DNA of 38,262 nucleotides from positions 1-38,262 of the forward strand of contig CANQKY010000011.1 of assembly GCA_947624575.1 (NCBI GenBank). Direction: 5' to 3'. The position numbers and the translations under genes are program-made. Source of the DNA: an uncultured Clostridia bacterium. GTDB lineage: Bacteria; Bacillota; Clostridia; Oscillospirales; Ruminococcaceae. Below are positions 23,263-31,872 of the stretch, piece after piece. Below the pieces are notes generated by a model, which saw only the letters and a program-made list of their open reading frames with translations, was not told the DNA's origin and did not search any database. Position 1 is the first letter of the stretch. Each line of letters starts with the position of its first letter.

Positions 23263-23892
23263 ATGTTGGAATGGCTGAAAACCATACTGGGAGATGCGTA
23301 CTCAGACGAAATCGACAAAAAGGTTTCCGAAGAAATCGGCAAAGGCTTCGTAGCACGCACCGACTTTAACACCGCGAAGGCGGAGTTGAAAGCGGCGAAA
23401 GACATCATCGCGGACCGCGACAAGCAACTGGAATCGTTGCGAAAATCCACCGGCGACGTGGACGCGCTGAAGCAACAGATTGCGACCCTGCAGGCGGATA
23501 ACGCTAAAGCGGCGAAAGACCACGAAGCGGAAATCAAGCGCCTGAAGATCGACACTGCCGTGGGACTTGCTCTGTCGGCGGCACGGGCAAAGAACGCGAA
23601 AGCCGTCCGAGCGCTCCTCGATTTGGACAAAGCCGAACTCGACGAGGACGGAACCGTGAAAGGGCTTTCCGACCAGCTGAAAAAGCTGGCGGCGGCACCG
23701 GACAGCGGGTTCCTGTTTGAGACAGGCGACAAAAAGAATGATTTCGCGGGACTGAAGCCCGGCGAAAGAAGCGACGGCAAGCCGGACGGCATGACGCTGG
23801 AGAAGCTGAGAGCGATGTCCGCGTCCGAACGGTACGACTATGCCACCAAACACCCCGAAGAATACAAAACTTTATATGGAGGGACCAGTTAA
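23263..23892 (+). CDS. capsid scaffold protein (GP20-like)
   Basis: The 209-residue, highly charged helical protein has a coiled coil at about 35-95 (heptad-like Leu and Ala) and a basic helix near its C-terminus, as in Phage_GP20 scaffolds. It assembles the procapsid and leaves before DNA packaging. AGGAGG lies before the ATG. It sits directly ahead of the major capsid gene, as usual. Confidence 0.85.
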   Translation: MLEWLKTILGDAYSDEIDKKVSEEIGKGFVARTDFNTAKAELKAAKDIIADRDKQLESLRKSTGDVDALKQQIATLQADNAKAAKDHEAEIKRLKIDTAVGLALSAARAKNAKAVRALLDLDKAELDEDGTVKGLSDQLKKLAAAPDSGFLFETGDKKNDFAGLKPGERSDGKPDGMTLEKLRAMSASERYDYATKHPEEYKTLYGGTS

Positions 23893-25077
23893 ATGGCGAA
23901 CGTAATCTACGACAGCTTCTATCTCTCGAACGAGATTGAAGACCAATTCAATTCACACCTCGACCTGCAGCAGTTCTGCACGGTCGACAATTCGCTGACC
24001 GATACCGCCGGCATGCTAAAAAAGATTCACGTCTACAAGGCGACCGACGGCACCCAGAAGCTCACGATGGGCGAGGGCAACGACCGCGCTATTTCCGTAG
24101 GCTTTTCGGAGAGAGAATACCGCGTTCTGCTCGCGCAAAACTGCTTCCAGTATTTCGACGAGGAAGCGATGACCGACCCCATGATCGTGCCGGTCGGAAC
24201 GGCGCACGCCGCGACCGATATGTTCAACACCGTCAACGCGGACGTGTTCGCGGAGTTCAGCAAGGCGACCTTGACCGTGAAGGCAACCGCTCTCGATTTC
24301 GGCGCGTTCGTCGACGCCGCCGCGAAGCTGAATATGGAGAACCTCGAAGGCGTGTCCATTTTCGCATTCGTCAATCCGGGGGACATGGCCGCTATCCGTA
24401 AGAATCTCAAGGACGACCTGAAATACGTTTCCGAATTCGCGAAGAACGGCTACGTCGGTACCGTCGCGGGTGTGAATCTGTACGTGAAGAAGGACGCGAC
24501 GCGCGGCACGGTTATCGTCGCGACGAAGGATGCGGTCACACTGTTCAATAAGAAGGGTACCGAGGTCGAGCAGACCCGCGACCAGAATCACCGGCAAAAC
24601 ACTGTCTACAGCCGCAAGTATTACCTTGCCGCTATGACTAACGAGACGAAAGCTGTCAAAATCGTAGTCGAGGGTTCCGAGGGTGACGCTGGCTTCGACC
24701 CGAAGAAGCTCAAGCTCCCGACCGAGGGCGACAACCTGCTGGGAAAAACGGTGCATGACCTCATTGGCGCGGACGTTACGATTTCCGCCACAGGAGCGGT
24801 AACCGGCACTATTAAGTATGTAGAGGGCTTTACCGGTTACAGCAAAGACGCAAAGAATCAGTCCGGCAATTTCTTCCCGGTGTACATTTCGCAGACCGGA
24901 AAGAAGCTGAAAGCGACAAAGGACGGCGGTACGCCGAAAGAAACTGACTTCCCCGACGACCATTTGCTGATTATCCGCCTGGATAAGGGCACGAGCACAA
25001 CAGTGAAGATTGAAGTTGACGGAACGGAAGTCGCGAACCTGACCTTTAGCGACGCAACCATCGCCGCAAAGGCGTAA
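23893..25077 (+). CDS. major capsid protein
   Basis: The 394-residue protein is made from an ATG directly after the scaffold stop, with GGAGGG inside the scaffold end. Residues about 1-260 have the profile of an HK97-fold capsid protein of the N4-gp56/PBSX type (MLKKIHVYKA, RDQNHRQNTVYSRKYYLA). The last 130 residues form an additional beta-rich Gly/Thr/Lys-rich domain that may project from the capsid. Gene order after a scaffold supports the call. Confidence 0.88.
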   Translation: MANVIYDSFYLSNEIEDQFNSHLDLQQFCTVDNSLTDTAGMLKKIHVYKATDGTQKLTMGEGNDRAISVGFSEREYRVLLAQNCFQYFDEEAMTDPMIVPVGTAHAATDMFNTVNADVFAEFSKATLTVKATALDFGAFVDAAAKLNMENLEGVSIFAFVNPGDMAAIRKNLKDDLKYVSEFAKNGYVGTVAGVNLYVKKDATRGTVIVATKDAVTLFNKKGTEVEQTRDQNHRQNTVYSRKYYLAAMTNETKAVKIVVEGSEGDAGFDPKKLKLPTEGDNLLGKTVHDLIGADVTISATGAVTGTIKYVEGFTGYSKDAKNQSGNFFPVYISQTGKKLKATKDGGTPKETDFPDDHLLIIRLDKGTSTTVKIEVDGTEVANLTFSDATIAAKA

Positions 25078-25089
25078 GGAGGGCTTGCT

Positions 25090-25479
25090 ATGGACATTCG
25101 CGCGACCGTAATAACCCGACTGACGGCTTTGGGCTATACCGTAACGGAAGGCGACCTCACCGCGCTCGATTACTATATCGGGAAAGCGGAAAACGACATC
25201 CGCGCAAAAACGAATCAGCTTGAGGTCCCCAAAGGACTGCATTACGTCTGGGCGGATATGGTCGCGGGAATGTTCCTGCGAGACAAGAAAGCGGCGGGCG
25301 CGCTCGCCTGCTTGTATGATTTTACCGCACCAGCGAAAAGCATCTCCGAGGGCGATACCTCCGTTACGTTCGCGCTTGCCGGCGCGGGCTCTTTTGAGGA
25401 CCAATTTGACGCGACTCTTGCCCGAATGGTAAATCCCGACGAGGAAGTCTATCTCGCATTTCGGAGGTTGGTGTGGTGA
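25090..25479 (+). CDS. head-tail connector protein (gp6-like)
   Basis: The 129-residue helical adaptor has the short N-terminal helix set MDIRATVITRLTALG, then AENDIRAKTN...YVWADMVAG, typical of gp6/gp15-like connectors that join portal and tail. AGGAGGG lies before the ATG. It follows the capsid gene. Confidence 0.83.
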   Translation: MDIRATVITRLTALGYTVTEGDLTALDYYIGKAENDIRAKTNQLEVPKGLHYVWADMVAGMFLRDKKAAGALACLYDFTAPAKSISEGDTSVTFALAGAGSFEDQFDATLARMVNPDEEVYLAFRRLVW

Positions 25480-25835
25480 GAGGTTACGAGAACGCCTTAA
25501 GACAGCTTTGGGACGGTCTTTGCGACGTTTACGTATATAAAGAAGGCGTAGACGAAGCAACGGGCCGTACCGTACAAAAGCCTGTGCAGACCGTTAAAGG
25601 CAAACCCTGCCGCGTATCGTACAGCACGATCTCAGCGACCGCTCCAGAAAGCGAAGCGAACGACGTCAGGCAGGTTGTGAAGCTGTTTATCGCAAAGGAC
25701 GTCGAAATCCCAGAGGGCTCGAGGCTCGTTATCACGCAGGAGGGACACACGGATACGTTTCGGCGCGCAGGAAAACCTGCCGTTTACAGTACGCATCAGG
25801 AAATCGTGCTGGAGCTTGAAAAGGAGTGGGCGTAA
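25476..25835 (+). CDS. head closure / minor capsid protein
   Basis: The 119-residue beta-rich protein (RQVVKLFIAKDVEIPEGSRL) starts at GTG 25476 (GTGA with the previous stop) or at GTG 25473; CGGAGG lies just before. Position after the connector and before the gp10-like gene points to a head closure protein (SPP1 gp16 type). Sequence support is modest. Confidence 0.75.
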   Translation: MRGYENALRQLWDGLCDVYVYKEGVDEATGRTVQKPVQTVKGKPCRVSYSTISATAPESEANDVRQVVKLFIAKDVEIPEGSRLVITQEGHTDTFRRAGKPAVYSTHQEIVLELEKEWA

Positions 25836-26305
25836 TGGCAAAATGGGGATCTGCAGACTTCAAGGAGCTTAAAAAGCTGCAAGCGAGGTTAAAACAGTTC
25901 TCCGAAATTGAGTTCGATGCCTTTTGCTACGCCTGCAGTAAAGAGCTTGCAGCGCGTCTGCTCTCGCTCGTTATACCAAAGACCCCTGTTGGGAAATACC
26001 CTAAAAAATCCGGTAAAAACGGCGGTACGCTCCGCCGAGGCTGGACCGCGGGAAAAGCGGCTAACGCGACCGCTTATGCCGAAGGCCTGCGTGTCGCGAA
26101 AAGCGGGAATACCTATTCGATTGAGCTTGTTAACCCGGTCGAGTACGCGTCCTACGTGGAATACGGACACCGAACGCGGGGCGGCACAGGCTGGGTCGAG
26201 GGTCGGTACATGCTGACCATTTCTGAAGAGCAACTCCGGCAAATGGCGCCCGCGATTTTAGAGCGCAAGCTGCAAGCGAAGCTAAAGGAGGTTTTTAATG
26301 TCTGA
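25835..26305 (+). CDS. HK97 gp10-like head-tail joining protein
   Basis: The 156-residue protein has the family signature PVGKYPKKSG...GGTLRRGW and a later VEYASYVEYGHRTRGG, typical of HK97 gp10-like proteins of the neck. AAGGAG (25821-25826) precedes the ATG, which shares one base with the previous stop (TAATG). It works with its two neighbours at the head-tail joint. Confidence 0.88.
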   Translation: MAKWGSADFKELKKLQARLKQFSEIEFDAFCYACSKELAARLLSLVIPKTPVGKYPKKSGKNGGTLRRGWTAGKAANATAYAEGLRVAKSGNTYSIELVNPVEYASYVEYGHRTRGGTGWVEGRYMLTISEEQLRQMAPAILERKLQAKLKEVFNV

Positions 26306-26720
26306 AATCACCACAAAGACAATACTTGACGGCATAACTCGCACTTTGCGCTCCGAATTTTCGGACAGACAGGTTTTCGATGACGAAATCGAGCAGGGCC
26401 TGCGTCCGGGCGCGTTTAACGTTATCCTGGTAAATGCTTCGCAGCAGCAAATCGTAGGAGAGCGCTATCGAAGGATTCCGTTTTTCGACATACTATATTA
26501 TCCGCGAAACGGGCGCGAAGATTGCCTCGATGTCGCGGATCGGTTGAGTTTACTGTTAAATCTTATACATCTGCCGGACGGAGATCTCATAAGGGGGACC
26601 GGCTTGGATTTCGAGATCATTGACGGTGTTTTGCATTTCCGCGTCCGATACGCGCACAATGTTTTGCGCACGACAGAAGCGGAAACGATGGACAACCTAA
26701 AACTAATTCGAGGAGGATGA
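26298..26720 (+). CDS. tail terminator protein
   Basis: The 140-residue protein belongs to the phage tail terminator type (DUF6838-like), with RRIPFFDILYYPRNGRED in the middle. It caps the tail tube at the head side. Its ATG overlaps the previous gene by eight bases and follows AAAGGAGG. Confidence 0.75.
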   Translation: MSEITTKTILDGITRTLRSEFSDRQVFDDEIEQGLRPGAFNVILVNASQQQIVGERYRRIPFFDILYYPRNGREDCLDVADRLSLLLNLIHLPDGDLIRGTGLDFEIIDGVLHFRVRYAHNVLRTTEAETMDNLKLIRGG

Positions 26721-26726
26721 AGTACT

Positions 26727-26915
26727 ATGACACAAGATAAGGTCGTCGCCGCCCCTGAAAAGGAGGCGAAGTTTTCCAAAGAGCAGCTGCTCACCGCCGC
26801 GCGATATGCGAAACGCCGCGATTTGCTGAACGCGCTTTTGGAAAACGGCAAAACATATACAATCGAGGAAGTCGACGCTCGAATCGCAAAATTCATGAAA
26901 GGCAAGGTGAATTAA
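26727..26915 (+). CDS. small hypothetical protein before the tail sheath
   Basis: The 62-residue, mostly helical, Lys-rich protein (FSKEQLLTAARYAKRRDLLN) has AGGAGG upstream. A small gene in this place is usual in PBSX-like phages. Its role is unknown. Confidence 0.75.
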   Translation: MTQDKVVAAPEKEAKFSKEQLLTAARYAKRRDLLNALLENGKTYTIEEVDARIAKFMKGKVN

Positions 26916-26916
26916 A

Positions 26917-28230
26917 ATGGCACTTGGCGGAGGGACTTGGTCGGCGCAGAATAAGATCTTACCCGGCTACTACGTCAACTTTACAAGCGCCGCACGAGCG
27001 GTTTCTATGCTTTCCGAGCGCGGCGTCGCCGCGATTCCGCTCGCGCTGAATTGGGGTCCCGTCGACACGGTCTTTACCGTTACCGGCGAGGACTTTCAGA
27101 AAAACAGCATGAAAATTTTTGGCTACTCTTACGACGCGCCGGAGCTGCTTCCGATTCGGGAGATCTTCAGACATGCCAAAACTGTTTTGGTTTATCGGCT
27201 GGCGAACGCTCCCGCAGCGGCATCGAACACGTACGCAACGGCAAAGTATCCCGGTACGCGGGGCAACGATATCAAAATCGTGATCGCCGCAAACGTAGAC
27301 GCCCCGGATACTTACGACGTGTCGACCTACGTCGGAAGTGCGCTCGTCGAAACGCAGAACGTGAGCAAGGCGTCCGAGCTCGTCGCGAACGATTACGTTA
27401 CGTTTAAGACTGAAGCGGAACTGCAGGCGGAGGCCGGCGTGCCGCTTGCGGGCGGCACGAACGGCTCCGACGTGACCGGCGAGCAGTATCAGGCGTTCCT
27501 CGATAAAATCGAGGCATACAGCTTTCACGCGCTCGGCTGTCCGACGACGGAAGCGTCAATCATCGGCCTGTTCGTCGCGTTTACCAAGCGCATGAGGGAC
27601 GAGGTCGGCGCGAAGTTTAAGACTGTCGTTTTTCAGACCGAGGCGGACTACGAGGGCATTATCAACGTCGAGAACGAGGTTGCCGGCGGGGGTTCATCGA
27701 AATACGAACTTGTGTATTGGGTGACCGGCGCCGAGGCCGGCTGCGCCGTTAACGCATCCAATACAAACAGGACGTACGACGGAGAATATCCGATCAACGT
27801 AGACTATACGCAGTCTGAGCTCGAAGACGGTATCAAGGCTGGAAAGTTTATGCTGCACAACGTCAACGGGACTGTTCGCGTGCTTGAGGATATCAATTCA
27901 CTGACGACACTGACCGACAAAAAAGGCGTGGATTTCCAGTCGAACCAGACGCTCCGCGTCTGCGACCAGATCGCCAATGACGTCGCAGCGCTGTTCGCAA
28001 CGCGCTATCTCGGCATCGTGCCGAACGACGCGCCCGGGCGGATTAGTCTCTGGAACGATATTTGCAAATTGCACGAAGAGTTGGAGACGCTTCGCGCGAT
28101 TGAAAACTTCGATTCTGAGACAGTTCATGTCGAGCAGGGTGAAACGCGAAAGTCGGTCGTGTGTAACGTTTCCGGCTTAAACGTAATAAACGCGATGAGT
28201 CAGCTCTATATGAGCGTCGTTATTGCGTAA
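26917..28230 (+). CDS. contractile tail sheath protein (XkdK-like)
   Basis: The 437-residue protein begins with the sheath N-terminus MALGGGTWSAQNKILPGYYV and has the usual GGTNGSDVTGEQY region and a C-terminal end with TLRVCDQIANDV and VICNVSG-like strands. It contracts to drive the tube through the cell envelope. This gene proves a myovirus-type tail. The ATG lies one base after the previous stop; AAGGTG is weak. Confidence 0.95.
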   Translation: MALGGGTWSAQNKILPGYYVNFTSAARAVSMLSERGVAAIPLALNWGPVDTVFTVTGEDFQKNSMKIFGYSYDAPELLPIREIFRHAKTVLVYRLANAPAAASNTYATAKYPGTRGNDIKIVIAANVDAPDTYDVSTYVGSALVETQNVSKASELVANDYVTFKTEAELQAEAGVPLAGGTNGSDVTGEQYQAFLDKIEAYSFHALGCPTTEASIIGLFVAFTKRMRDEVGAKFKTVVFQTEADYEGIINVENEVAGGGSSKYELVYWVTGAEAGCAVNASNTNRTYDGEYPINVDYTQSELEDGIKAGKFMLHNVNGTVRVLEDINSLTTLTDKKGVDFQSNQTLRVCDQIANDVAALFATRYLGIVPNDAPGRISLWNDICKLHEELETLRAIENFDSETVHVEQGETRKSVVCNVSGLNVINAMSQLYMSVVIA

Positions 28231-28243
28231 GGGAGGTACGAAA

Positions 28244-28720
28244 ATGAATCAGGCAATTATGAACGCTATGGACGCGATTGCAGGCTCGCAGGCATCCGCG
28301 TTCGTTACGATGGCCGACGGCAACCGATACTGTTTTATGCAGCTCTATAACTTCGAGTCGAATTTCGAGGTTAACGTTACCGAGGTTCCCATCCTTGGCA
28401 AGACCGGCAAAGGCAATAAGCCGAGCGGCTGGACTGGCTCGTGGTCCGGTACGGCTCATTACAATCAATCCGTTTTCAGGGCAATGTGGCTCGAGTACAA
28501 GAAAACCGGCGTCATGCCGCTTTTCGACATCCAGGTTACGAATGAAGACCCGACCGCTTCTGTCGGTCGCCAGACAATCATCCTGAAAAACTGCCTTTCC
28601 AAAGGCGGCATACTCGCGAAGTTTGACGCCGACTCCGAAACCCTCGACGAGGACCTCGAGGGCACGTTCGACGATTGGGAAATGCCCGAACAGTTTACGC
28701 TGCTGAACGGAATGCAATAA
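28244..28720 (+). CDS. tail tube protein (XkdM-like)
   Basis: The 158-residue protein begins MNQAIMNAMDAIAGSQASAF and has the family segment VTEVPILGKTGKGNKPSGW. It forms the inner tail tube. GGGAGG lies before ATG 28244; the frame is open from 28223. It follows the sheath as usual. Confidence 0.93.
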   Translation: MNQAIMNAMDAIAGSQASAFVTMADGNRYCFMQLYNFESNFEVNVTEVPILGKTGKGNKPSGWTGSWSGTAHYNQSVFRAMWLEYKKTGVMPLFDIQVTNEDPTASVGRQTIILKNCLSKGGILAKFDADSETLDEDLEGTFDDWEMPEQFTLLNGMQ

Positions 28721-28741
28721 GAGAAAACAGGAGGAGCAGTC

Positions 28742-29170
28742 ATGGCTAATTCTTTGAGCGCGTTCTTCGCGCAAAATGCCAAAAAGGTTGACAACCAATT
28801 CGTTATCGCTTCGCCCCGTTTTGTGGACCAGAACAACGAGCCCGTACGGTGGGAAATCTGCTGTATCACGGCGGACGAAAACGTGCGTCTCCGCAAAGAG
28901 TGTATGCGCAGCGTTCCTGTCCCTGGCAGGCGTGGACAGTATACGCAGGAATTCGACGCGATGGCATATCAGTCGAAAATTGCAGCCCGATGCACGGTGT
29001 ATCCGAACCTGAACGACGCAGAGCTTCAGGCCAGCTACGGCGTCAACGGCGCGGAAAAGCTCATCACGACAATGCTCAGCGCGGGAGAATTTGAGGACTA
29101 TTCCGCGAAGGTCCTCGGACTTAACGGCTTCTCTGCAACCGAAGAATTGGTGGATGAAGCAAAAAACTAA
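28742..29170 (+). CDS. tail assembly chaperone, short form (XkdN-like)
   Basis: The 142-residue protein begins MANSLSAFFAQNAKKV and has an XkdN-like body. It chaperones the tape measure during tail assembly. It ends at TAA 29168, right after the slippery sequence AAAAAAC, so part of the ribosomes should shift to make a longer form (see 29167). AGGAGGAG precedes the ATG. Confidence 0.9.
   Translation: MANSLSAFFAQNAKKVDNQFVIASPRFVDQNNEPVRWEICCITADENVRLRKECMRSVPVPGRRGQYTQEFDAMAYQSKIAARCTVYPNLNDAELQASYGVNGAEKLITTMLSAGEFEDYSAKVLGLNGFSATEELVDEAKN
29161..29167 (+). other. programmed -1 frameshift slippery site
   Basis: The heptamer A AAA AAC (X XXY YYZ type) lies in frame directly before the TAA of the tail chaperone. 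A -1 shift avoids the stop and joins an open frame of 63 codons. Confidence 0.85.
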
Positions 29171-29358
29171 TCATCGGAGGCGACCCAGAAGCAAATTATG
29201 CTTATTATTGCCTCCATAAATTTCGCTGGAAACCGCATGAGTTTCTCAATCTCGACCCATACGAACAGGCATACGTTATAGCCGCTATCGATTTGAAGGT
29301 CGCTAATGATAAAAAAGAAGCGCAGAAGGCGAAAGGCAAAGCAAGAAGAAGACGGTAA
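29167..29358 (+). CDS. tail assembly chaperone, -1 frameshift extension
   Basis: In the -1 frame after the slip, 63 codons encode LIIGGDPEANYAYYCLHKF, then RWKPHEFLNLDPYEQAYVIA and a Lys/Arg-rich end. The segment has no start codon of its own with a good ribosome site. It matches the downstream frame of tail chaperone pairs in PBSX-type phages (the T part of lambda G-GT). The fused product would be about 205 residues and couples chaperone to tape measure. Confidence 0.85.
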   Translation, partial: LIIGGDPEANYAYYCLHKFRWKPHEFLNLDPYEQAYVIAAIDLKVANDKKEAQKAKGKARRRR

Positions 29359-29412
29359 CGCCGGCGGGACATCTCTCGCCGGCGTGCGCCGAGCGTGGAA
29401 AGGACGGTGCGT

Positions 29413-31872
29413 ATGGCTTCTATCAAATCGCAGTTGGTAATGAACGACGGCATGACAGGCCCTCTTCGCCACATCAGCAACGCGCTCAACATGGTTATCA
29501 GCGGCTTTGAATCGGTGCAACGCGTGTCCGGCAAAGCAATCGACGTTTCGGCTTTTACAGCAGCCCGAACCGAGCTTGGGTTGGCCAACGCCGGACTCGA
29601 TGAGATGGAACGCAATTTACGGGATTGCGGAATGCAGCAAGAGGACCTGAACAAACGTATTTCTAACGGGGCATCTAAAACGGATGGCTTTCTAAGCAAA
29701 TTAAAAGGGGTCGCCGCGACCTACCTCGGCATGAAAGGTATCGGCTGGGTGAAAGAGAGTTTGGGCCTTTTCGACACACAGAATAACGCCGAAAAGCAAC
29801 TAAAAACGGTGCTCAACAATACGGGTGCCGTTGGTGACGCTTACAATACGCTGAAAGACAGGGCAAGTGATTTGCAACAAGTTACTGCCTATGGGGATGA
29901 GGCTTTGATTGGCGGCGCGGCGGAGTTCGCCACCTATATGTCCGACCCCCAAGCCATCGCTAAAATGATGGAAACCCTTACCAATTACGCCGCGGGTATG
30001 TCCGGAGGCGGCGAGGTTGGATATACGGAAATGGTAGATTATGCTACCGGGCTTGGCAAAATCGTAAACGGCAGCTATGATGCTATGACAAAAAAAGGGT
30101 TTACCTTTACGGATCAGCAAAAAGAAATCATCGAAAATGGTACTGATATGGAAAAAGCCCTCGTCATTAGCGATGTAGTTAATGAAAGCTGGGCCAACCT
30201 AGCCACGCAAATGGCAAATACACCAGAGGGGAAAATCATCCAGCTTAAAAATGCTTTCGGTGATATGCGAGAGGAATTTGCATCGCAAATATACCCCGTT
30301 GTCATGCAGTTCTTCGAAACGATAAGTCGCAATGGCAGCAGCCTTAAAGAAATGCTCGTAGGATTGTCAAAACCAATCAACCTTATTCTGGGGCTGACAA
30401 CAAAACTCGTAAACGGGCTATCTAACGTATATAAATTCGTGAGCAGGCACTGGAATAAAATAGGCCCCATCGTTTATGGTATTGCCGCTGCCTTTGCGGC
30501 ATACAATGCCGTATTGCTCGCTCACAAAGCGTACCTGCTGGGCGCGTCGATTGCACAGGGCGTAAAAACGGTCGCCGAGTATGCCGCGGCAAAAGCGACG
30601 CTCCGGGCCGCGGAGGCCGCTGGAGTAGATGCTGCCGCGCTCGGCACCGAAGGAGCAGCGGCAGCTTTGGCGGCAGCCGGATTAACCGCCGAACAGGTGG
30701 CTGCTGCAGGCGCAACCACAGCACAAACAGGCTTTAACACCGCCCTGTTGGCGTGCCCCATCACTTGGATTATCGCCGCTATCATTGTGCTAATCGTGCT
30801 TTTTGTGATGTTTACGGAACAAATTGTGGGCGCAATTTACTGGCTTGTCGCGCTGTTCAAAAACGTCGGTTTGTGGATTGCGAACGTAGGTATTGCTATC
30901 CGAAACAGTATAGAAAACATCGATTTGTGGCTTACGAACCTCGGTTTAAGTATATGGGCTGTCATTAAAAATATAGGTCTGTGGTTCGCCAACCTCGGCA
31001 TGAGCATATGGGCAATCATCAAAAACACGGGCTTATGGTTCGCGAATCTCGGACTCGGCATCTGGGAGGTAATGAAGACCTGCGCGAGCAATGTCGGCAC
31101 TGCATTTCACAACGCCTGGCTTACAATCCAAATCGGGTTTTGGTCGACAGTCGACGTCATTATGCAGGGTCTAAAGTCCCTCGCGGAAACGGCGAACAAT
31201 GTACTCGGCTGGATGGGCGTTGACATCGACACCTCCGGTCTTGATTTCGCGGCAAAGAAAATCGACGAACTGAACGACAAGAAGGCGAGCTACAAGAGCG
31301 TTTCCGAGGCCTGGGACGAGGGTTTTCATACCTTCGCGTACGACAGCGTCGGTGATGCATATAACACGTTTGAATATGAGAGCGTATCAGATGCATGGAA
31401 CACAAATTCCATCGATTGGGCCGGCGGCTGGAAGGATGGGTATAACACATTCGATGTGTTCCAAAAAGGCTGGGGGTCGGAGGCGTATAACGCCGGCGCG
31501 GAGGTCGGTGCCGGAATCCACGACTGGATTAGCGACAACCTTAGCATTGACGGCATCATGAAAAATATGGGGCTTAGCTCGGAGGGCGGCGTCGACGACC
31601 TGTTGGGTTACGGCGATACCCTTGACGGCATAGCAGACGACGCCGGCAGTATTGCCAGCTCTTTAGAAAGCACAGACGAAGATCTCGCCTACCTGCGCGA
31701 TATAGCGGAAACGGAAGCGATAAATCGATTCACAACAGCCGAGGTCAAAATCGACATGACCGGAATGACGAATCGAATCGACTCGAATATGGACCTCGAC
31801 GGAGTGCTGACCGTCCTTACGGACGGCTTTGCGGAGGCACTTGAAATCGCTGCGGAGGGGGTGCATAAATAA
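29413..31872 (+). CDS. tail tape measure protein
   Basis: The 819-residue protein sets tail length. It has a helical N-terminal half and an Ala-rich, partly membrane-like stretch (about 350-490, including CPITWIIAAIIVLIVLFVMF). Four 18-residue repeats (30868-31083) and repeated YDSV.DAYNTF segments (31340-31500) follow. ATG 29413 follows AAAGGA by eight bases; GTG 29395 is less likely. Hydrophobic segments suit a role in crossing the membrane during DNA ejection. Confidence 0.92.
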   Translation: MASIKSQLVMNDGMTGPLRHISNALNMVISGFESVQRVSGKAIDVSAFTAARTELGLANAGLDEMERNLRDCGMQQEDLNKRISNGASKTDGFLSKLKGVAATYLGMKGIGWVKESLGLFDTQNNAEKQLKTVLNNTGAVGDAYNTLKDRASDLQQVTAYGDEALIGGAAEFATYMSDPQAIAKMMETLTNYAAGMSGGGEVGYTEMVDYATGLGKIVNGSYDAMTKKGFTFTDQQKEIIENGTDMEKALVISDVVNESWANLATQMANTPEGKIIQLKNAFGDMREEFASQIYPVVMQFFETISRNGSSLKEMLVGLSKPINLILGLTTKLVNGLSNVYKFVSRHWNKIGPIVYGIAAAFAAYNAVLLAHKAYLLGASIAQGVKTVAEYAAAKATLRAAEAAGVDAAALGTEGAAAALAAAGLTAEQVAAAGATTAQTGFNTALLACPITWIIAAIIVLIVLFVMFTEQIVGAIYWLVALFKNVGLWIANVGIAIRNSIENIDLWLTNLGLSIWAVIKNIGLWFANLGMSIWAIIKNTGLWFANLGLGIWEVMKTCASNVGTAFHNAWLTIQIGFWSTVDVIMQGLKSLAETANNVLGWMGVDIDTSGLDFAAKKIDELNDKKASYKSVSEAWDEGFHTFAYDSVGDAYNTFEYESVSDAWNTNSIDWAGGWKDGYNTFDVFQKGWGSEAYNAGAEVGAGIHDWISDNLSIDGIMKNMGLSSEGGVDDLLGYGDTLDGIADDAGSIASSLESTDEDLAYLRDIAETEAINRFTTAEVKIDMTGMTNRIDSNMDLDGVLTVLTDGFAEALEIAAEGVHK
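30868..31083 (+). repeat. four 54-base repeats in the tape measure gene
   Basis: Units of 18 residues begin with GLW or DLW (GLWIANVGIAIRNSIENI, DLWLTNLGLSIWAVIKNI, GLWFANLGMSIWAIIKNT, GLWFANLGLGIWEVMKTC). The middle two are nearly identical. Unit number may change tail length. Confidence 0.85.

Noticed and set aside
24016..25560. Long minus-strand open frame (514 codons)
   Set aside because: Antisense to the capsid and connector genes; a codon-bias shadow.
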